Shown piece by piece: positions 32,501-35,582 of a DNA stretch of 35,582 nt. Location of the stretch: contig JAZSRK010000087.1 in NCBI GenBank assembly GCA_045538465.1, positions 1 to 35,582 of the forward strand, given 5' to 3'. The notes beneath the pieces are model-generated. The model saw nothing but the letters and a program-made list of their open reading frames with translations, was not told the DNA's origin and ran no database searches. Position 1 is the first letter of the stretch; every line of letters starts with the position of its first letter. Source of the DNA: Limiplasma sp045538465 (GTDB lineage: Bacteria > Bacillota > Clostridia > Christensenellales > Aristaeellaceae). A program made the translations under genes and the position numbers.

Positions 32501-33782
32501 ACGCTTGCGGTTTTACCAAAATAGAAACAAAATAGATAGGCAGTGCCACAGACCATTTTTCGTCTATCGCAAAAATGGCGCACAGGATCAGCAGCATAGC
32601 CAGTACGCTATCTACCTGTCCCCAAACAGCACCGTTGATGAGCACCGAAGGGTTAAAGGCATACAGCGCAGCCACAGCAGCTGCAATGGTCGGTTTGATG
32701 TGCTTTCTGCCATAACGGTAAAGCACGGCGGCTGTTACCATGTCGCAAACCATGGGTACTGATTTGAGAATGAGCAGGTTGAGAGCATGACTGCCCAGGG
32801 GCATAACAGCTCGAAGAAGAATGCCCACAGGCCAGAGCATAAGCATATAGCCCGGAGGATAATCGCAGAAATAATCTGGTGAATAGAAACCCAAGGGCGT
32901 CTCGTTCGCCATGCGAAGGCTCCATGCTTGGAAACACCCGATATCCACTGGATAGCCGTCCATTGTGCCGCCCAAAAAGATGCGCAGCATAACTGCAAGG
33001 GTAGCTGCGATCAGCACAAACAAACTTTCATCTCGTTTTGCTATCCATTGGCGCTTGGATAAGAATAGTGCGCACAATGCCAGAAAAGCGCAGCCTACAA
33101 CAATGCACACAAACACATGCTGGTGGTGCAGGCTCATACTGGGATCCTTGGTCTCAGAGGCGGTATCCTTATATACATACCATCCAGAAACGCCTACGCC
33201 CTCTGGTACATCATTTACTTTTTCAAGTACGATATCATCAAAATAGGCTTTACCGACACTTTCCGCGCCGTAGCCGCCAACACGCACACCAATGGTGACG
33301 GTCTTCTGGTCAAAACCCGTCTTGCCGTACCACTCAACATACTGCCACTGACCAGCCGTATCAAACAAGCATTCGGAAAACGCATACAGATCTTCCACAG
33401 CCAGATTGGCACCGTTGCCGACGGGCTCCATGCTTTCCACCAACACATAACCGGATAAACGATAGGTGGTGTTAGGTTTTACCGAAACAGTACAAATAAA
33501 ACGGGCATCGTTACTGCTTGCATTCTCCACGACGGCGCTATACTGTCCGCTATGCGCTATATCACTGGTTATGCTTAGTTGGGAATAGCCTACTTCGTCG
33601 TGATAGGCATTCTCGTACCAGCCGGTCGCTTCTCCCTTGCTGTTTACCTCTTCAAAACCGCCATTTTGCAGCAGATTTTCTTCGGCACAAGCGTTGATAG
33701 GGAAAAAAACAAGGTTTGCAACACAGATCGTGACCATCAGAAGCATCGCTGCCCAACGGCTGATGGATGTGCCTCGTTTCAT
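29547..33782 (-). CDS. Double GT-C glycosyltransferase (PMT/GT39-like) with lectin-like ectodomain
   Basis: 1411 residues, membrane bound. A signal peptide (1-33, cut after ACA) is followed by a beta-sandwich, CBM4/9-like region (about 36-190, LLQNGGFEE ... YFDDIVLEKV). The first multi-helix GT-C unit (about 225-760) has MDGYPVDIGCFQAW and DYPPGYMLM near its start. A second beta-rich, F5/8-type-like region (about 795-915) includes FSISVSDDGVNW. The second GT-C unit (about 935-1411) is of the protein O-mannosyltransferase type, with D957-E958 (YFDEIYHA) and THPPLGKLL. GT-C enzymes use polyprenyl-phosphate sugars on the outer face, so this may glycosylate proteins or envelope polymers. The start overlaps the rnhB stop by 4 bases. 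The sugar and acceptor are unknown. Neither GT-C unit shows obvious decay. Confidence 0.85.
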   Translation of the reverse strand: MKRGTSISRWAAMLLMVTICVANLVFFPINACAEENLLQNGGFEEVNSKGEATGWYENAYHDEVGYSQLSITSDIAHSGQYSAVVENASSNDARFICTVSVKPNTTYRLSGYVLVESMEPVGNGANLAVEDLYAFSECLFDTAGQWQYVEWYGKTGFDQKTVTIGVRVGGYGAESVGKAYFDDIVLEKVNDVPEGVGVSGWYVYKDTASETKDPSMSLHHQHVFVCIVVGCAFLALCALFLSKRQWIAKRDESLFVLIAATLAVMLRIFLGGTMDGYPVDIGCFQAWSLRMANETPLGFYSPDYFCDYPPGYMLMLWPVGILLRAVMPLGSHALNLLILKSVPMVCDMVTAAVLYRYGRKHIKPTIAAAVAALYAFNPSVLINGAVWGQVDSVLAMLLILCAIFAIDEKWSVALPIYFVSILVKPQALLFAPVAGIWLLMSLFGLTGKPFSRQWRGLLVGLGVGITAAAAIVVPFSIRQESFLGWLFNLYGETLSSYAYATVNTVNLHYLLAMNWQPISKAMPPLLPLFTALLLAGGGVCVYVLRIKNKKCSLLKDKDGQLTLLLFGVAAILLILSVIAFAQDPFGENKLTYGVYGYVMMALALAVPILFMFHNKKAEHLPFYLALGMLGVFLLGVKIHERYLFPAIPLLLLAYVHSKDNRLIWLMAGISFTTLVNAGIVLDNALLFGSEYGHLNDDTLPVHILLCFVNLAMLGFGFWIAYTGFAEQKEQQVFRAAKLSENSLLQTTPPSYTRMLLTPGDHRLNLTWKDWLIMGVVTIAYSVIAFTNLGSTVAPQHGFISSSPEETITFKLEENTEFSTLYYAGVSNYAFSISVSDDGVNWSETYPCEMREGLCYRWNYALQSHVGEDGTITYGNNRPEGVLWLHGQYLRLHAERGGLNLFEVVTRNRQGQNLPMSVVDHQGANPAILEVETRPEYLIDEQDTCIGEPGWYTGTYFDEIYHARTAYEHLHGERPYETTHPPLGKLLMSAAIAVFGMTPFGWRFAGAFVGVLMLPALYLLAKQLFKRRDLASFSMAAFSLDLMHFTQTRIATIDSFPVLFILLSYWFMVRYMQTDVFALQEGEQPVLFTRAYWKSLIPLAFSGLMMGLSIASKWIGIYSAVGLAVLYFTAIYRQYRVGNIAFNYVGDNIDPQLTPMQKNRIKAAQDHALNRAFITCGFCVLFFILVPCIVYYLSYIPYLAPTGKVTIQRVIQAQIGMLDYHSTPGLGMDHPFQSPWWQWPFILKPMWFAQDSFEPAGMASTIMCMGNPWIFYIGALCMAATCISLITRHMRIANSSITLQHGDGNLTVYILVIAFLSQYLPWVLVPRSMYMYHYFASVPFIILATAWVLLKLSERHAKLMRILMLVYLVLALVFFVLYYPYASGMLTDTAWLDAVKWLPRVLFGNKYGHLYY

Positions 33783-34417
33783 GTGTTCTCCTCCCCTATC
33801 AGTTTGCCAATAAAGCTACGGCGGTGAAAAGGTGTCGGGCCATAGGTACGGAGGGCCTGTATATGCTCGGCTGTTCCATAGCCCATATTGCGCTCAAAAC
33901 CATACTCAGGGTACAGCTTGCCCAATTCTATCATCTGCCGGTCGCGGGTCACCTTTGCAACGATGCTGGCCGCAGCCACATTGTAGCTAGTGCTGTCGCC
34001 TTTGATGATGGGATGGATGGGAAAAGGCAGATGTAAGCCACGAACAGCATCGACAATGCAAAGGCTTGCAGGAGCCTTGATAGCAGCACGTTCCATGGCC
34101 AGCTTGGTAGCATTCAGGATGTTCATACTGTCGATCTCTTCAGGAGAGGCTTCTCCGATGCCAATGTAAATGGCATGCTCGCAGATCTGCTCATATACCT
34201 CTTGCCTGCGCTGAGCGCTGAGCTTCTTGCTGTCATCTATCCAAGGAAACAAAGGCTCCTTGGGCATAATAACGCAAGCAGTGACTACCTTACCACAAAG
34301 GGGGCCTCGGCCAACTTCATCCATACCGGCAAGAGATATACCAAATGCATCGTGCTGGCTGTCGTACGTCACCATATCCAAGTGATGTTGTAATCGTTTC
34401 GGGGAGGGTTTAGCCAT
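33779..34417 (-). CDS. rnhB: Ribonuclease HII
   Basis: Removes single ribonucleotides and RNA primers from DNA. 212 residues. The catalytic acids are present: D33 and E34 in GMDEVGRGPLCG, D123 in CIVDAV and D141 in IIKGDSTSYNVAAASIVAKV. The start is the ATG at 34417, nine bases after AGGAG; an ATG at 34426 abuts that site. It overlaps the end of rbgA by 8 bases and its stop overlaps the next start by 4, so the three genes are translationally linked. The rbgA-rnhB pair is conserved in Firmicutes. Confidence 0.96.
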   Translation of the reverse strand: MAKPSPKRLQHHLDMVTYDSQHDAFGISLAGMDEVGRGPLCGKVVTACVIMPKEPLFPWIDDSKKLSAQRRQEVYEQICEHAIYIGIGEASPEEIDSMNILNATKLAMERAAIKAPASLCIVDAVRGLHLPFPIHPIIKGDSTSYNVAAASIVAKVTRDRQMIELGKLYPEYGFERNMGYGTAEHIQALRTYGPTPFHRRSFIGKLIGEENT

Positions 34418-35306
34418 TATCGCCATCTCCTGTTGTTTCAACACTTTTAGCAGTTTCAGCCTTGGGGAGGGGAACATCTTCCAAAGTGAGCTTGCCCACC
34501 TTGCCAGCACGGAATTCATCCAGCACCACAGCGCAGCCACGATCGGTATCACAAATACCGCCTTTCATCAGAAAGCCACGTCCACGGCAAACTGCCTCTA
34601 AAAGATCGTAGCCTCGGAGTGCTGCATCCTTGATCTTGAAGCGTTCCATGGTCTGCTGAGGACGAACCTCCAGCAAGTCTTCAAGCAGGCTGATGCACAA
34701 CTCTTCCACGTTATACACAGCATCCTTGATGGTGCCGATATACGCCAAACGAGTGGCTGCCCGCTGGTCGTTCAGTTTGGGCCACAGCATACCGGGAGTA
34801 TCCAGTACCTCTAAATAGGGAGACACCTTGACCCACTGATTGCTCTTGGTAACGCCGGGACGGTCGCCGGTATGGGCAATGGTACCGCCATACAAACGGT
34901 TGATAAACGTGCTCTTGCCAACATTGGGCACGCCGACCACCATAGCACGGATGGTCTTGGCAATGCCTCTGCGCTCGCCGCGCTCGATCACCGCACGAGC
35001 TGCTTCTTCAATAAAAGCCTTGGCTTCTTTCGTCTTTTTGGGCGTTGCATCATAAGCCATGGCGGCGATGCCCTGACTCTTAAAATACTGCAACCATTTC
35101 TGAGTTTTGCTGTTTTCCGCCAAATCGGCTTTGCACAAAAGCAGAATGCGGCGCTTGTGCTCCACCATGGCTCCCAAAGCGGGATTCCGGCTGGAAAGAG
35201 GCAGTCTGGCATCACATAGCTCGATCACCAAATCCACTTTGGTCAGCTGGGCAGCCAGCAGTCGTTTGGCTTTCGCCATATGTCCAGGATACCATTGAAT
35301 ATCCAA
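34410..35306 (-). CDS. rbgA: RbgA/YlqF, ribosome biogenesis GTPase
   Basis: Circularly permuted GTPase needed for late 50S subunit assembly. 298 residues. G motifs appear in permuted order: G4 at 58-62 (CKADL, a variant of NKxD), G1 at 125-133 (GVPNVGKST) and G3 at 169-172 (DTPG). The typical N-terminus IQWYPGHMAKAKR is present and the C-terminal helical RNA-binding domain follows. The start is a TTG at 35306 with AGGAGG eight bases upstream. The C-terminal 20 residues are a low-complexity acidic tail. A terminator lies just upstream, so this gene starts a new unit, though I could not place its promoter with confidence. Confidence 0.95.
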   Translation of the reverse strand: MDIQWYPGHMAKAKRLLAAQLTKVDLVIELCDARLPLSSRNPALGAMVEHKRRILLLCKADLAENSKTQKWLQYFKSQGIAAMAYDATPKKTKEAKAFIEEAARAVIERGERRGIAKTIRAMVVGVPNVGKSTFINRLYGGTIAHTGDRPGVTKSNQWVKVSPYLEVLDTPGMLWPKLNDQRAATRLAYIGTIKDAVYNVEELCISLLEDLLEVRPQQTMERFKIKDAALRGYDLLEAVCRGRGFLMKGGICDTDRGCAVVLDEFRAGKVGKLTLEDVPLPKAETAKSVETTGDGDNG

Positions 35307-35360
35307 AAGGCAGACCTCCTAAAAGGCATAATCATTCAGTATTATTAAAGCACCCTTTTG

Positions 35361-35394
35361 AAAAAAGCGCAAGCCTTTCTGTGAAGGCTTGCGC
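35361..35394 (-). terminator. Rho-independent terminator upstream of rbgA
   Basis: On the minus strand: perfect 11-base arms GCGCAAGCCTT (35394-35384) and AAGGCTTGCGC (35377-35367) around CACAGA, then TTTTTT (35366-35361). It ends the partial gene at the right edge, five bases after its stop. Confidence 0.9.
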
Positions 35395-35398
35395 ATCT

Positions 35399-35582
35399 TT
35401 AACGTTTTTTGCCAATATACATGGCATGTCCGCAGGTTTCGATAATTTCTTTTCGCTCGGAGGCTTCATCCAACAAATGGAGCATTTCATTGAACATATC
35501 CTTATCTTGTATGCTGTACATCCGATCTTCTTTCTCATAGGCAAAGCTGCGTATTGAAGAAAGATTGACTTTCGAAAAGCCG
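35399..35582 (-). CDS. C-terminal end of an unidentified protein (cut by the window edge)
   Basis: The minus-strand frame entering at the window edge encodes about 60 residues ending at TAA (35401-35399), for example EDRMYSIQDKDMFNEML and ETCGHAMYIGKKR. It looks like a helical, charged C-terminus. The strong terminator directly after the stop supports this frame as a true gene end. I do not recognise the family. A different 70-codon frame (35332-35544) runs through the terminator and is rejected. Confidence 0.65.
   Translation of the reverse strand, partial: GFSKVNLSSIRSFAYEKEDRMYSIQDKDMFNEMLHLLDEASERKEIIETCGHAMYIGKKR

Noticed and set aside
35332..35544. 70-codon minus-strand frame at the right edge
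   Set aside because: It reads through the 11-base-pair terminator; the other minus frame ends five bases before the terminator and fits a real gene end.

Overview
The window looks like chromosomal DNA of an anaerobic Gram-positive bacterium of the Bacillota, class Clostridia, possibly the Oscillospirales/Ruminococcaceae. This is inferred from an Rnf complex with a long multi-cluster RnfB, the rbgA-rnhB ... dprA-topA-trmFO-hslV-hslU order, a Gram-positive type LexA box, strong AGGAGG ribosome sites and frequent 4-base ATGA gene overlaps. I see no tRNA, rRNA, CRISPR array, insertion sequence or prophage. Gene density is high: no gap exceeds about 240 bases. All genes left of about 14.98 kb run on the plus strand and all genes to the right run on the minus strand.

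Plus half (1-14987). The window opens inside rnfD, which carries an Ala/Glu/Thr/Pro-rich repeat tract just before its flavinylation threonine, followed by rnfE, rnfA and rnfB. No rnfG lies between rnfD and rnfE. After a hairpin come proC and rnhA, then a terminator. Next is a 236-base gap with a strong promoter and a 36-base palindrome upstream of a Xer-like tyrosine recombinase. lexA has its own promoter and a likely SOS box and appears to be the first gene of an operon with psuK and psuG (pseudouridine breakdown). A separate promoter then serves a 1960-residue protein combining a transglutaminase-like region, DUF4011, an SF1 helicase, a nuclease-like domain and DUF3320. A small unknown gene follows, whose ribosome site lies inside the terminator hairpin of the giant gene.

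Minus half, read right to left (35582-14979). The tail of an unknown gene ends at a strong terminator. Then come rbgA, rnhB, a 1411-residue double GT-C glycosyltransferase with a lectin-like ectodomain, and comM/yifB, all tightly packed. A good promoter then starts a roughly 13-kb run: dprA, topA, trmFO, a secreted alpha/beta-hydrolase-like protein lacking its nucleophile serine, hslV, hslU, an MTA/SAH deaminase (mtaD) and three GT4 glycosyltransferases. This run ends at a terminator encoded inside the convergent small gene. The hydrolase-like gene sits where xerC/codV is found in Bacillus.

Working together: Rnf couples ferredoxin and NAD redox to an ion gradient. LexA and the recombinase point to DNA-damage response and chromosome handling. 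TopA, DprA, RNase HI, RNase HII and ComM are DNA/RNA housekeeping. HslUV is protein quality control. The glycosyltransferases probably build or decorate surface glycans.
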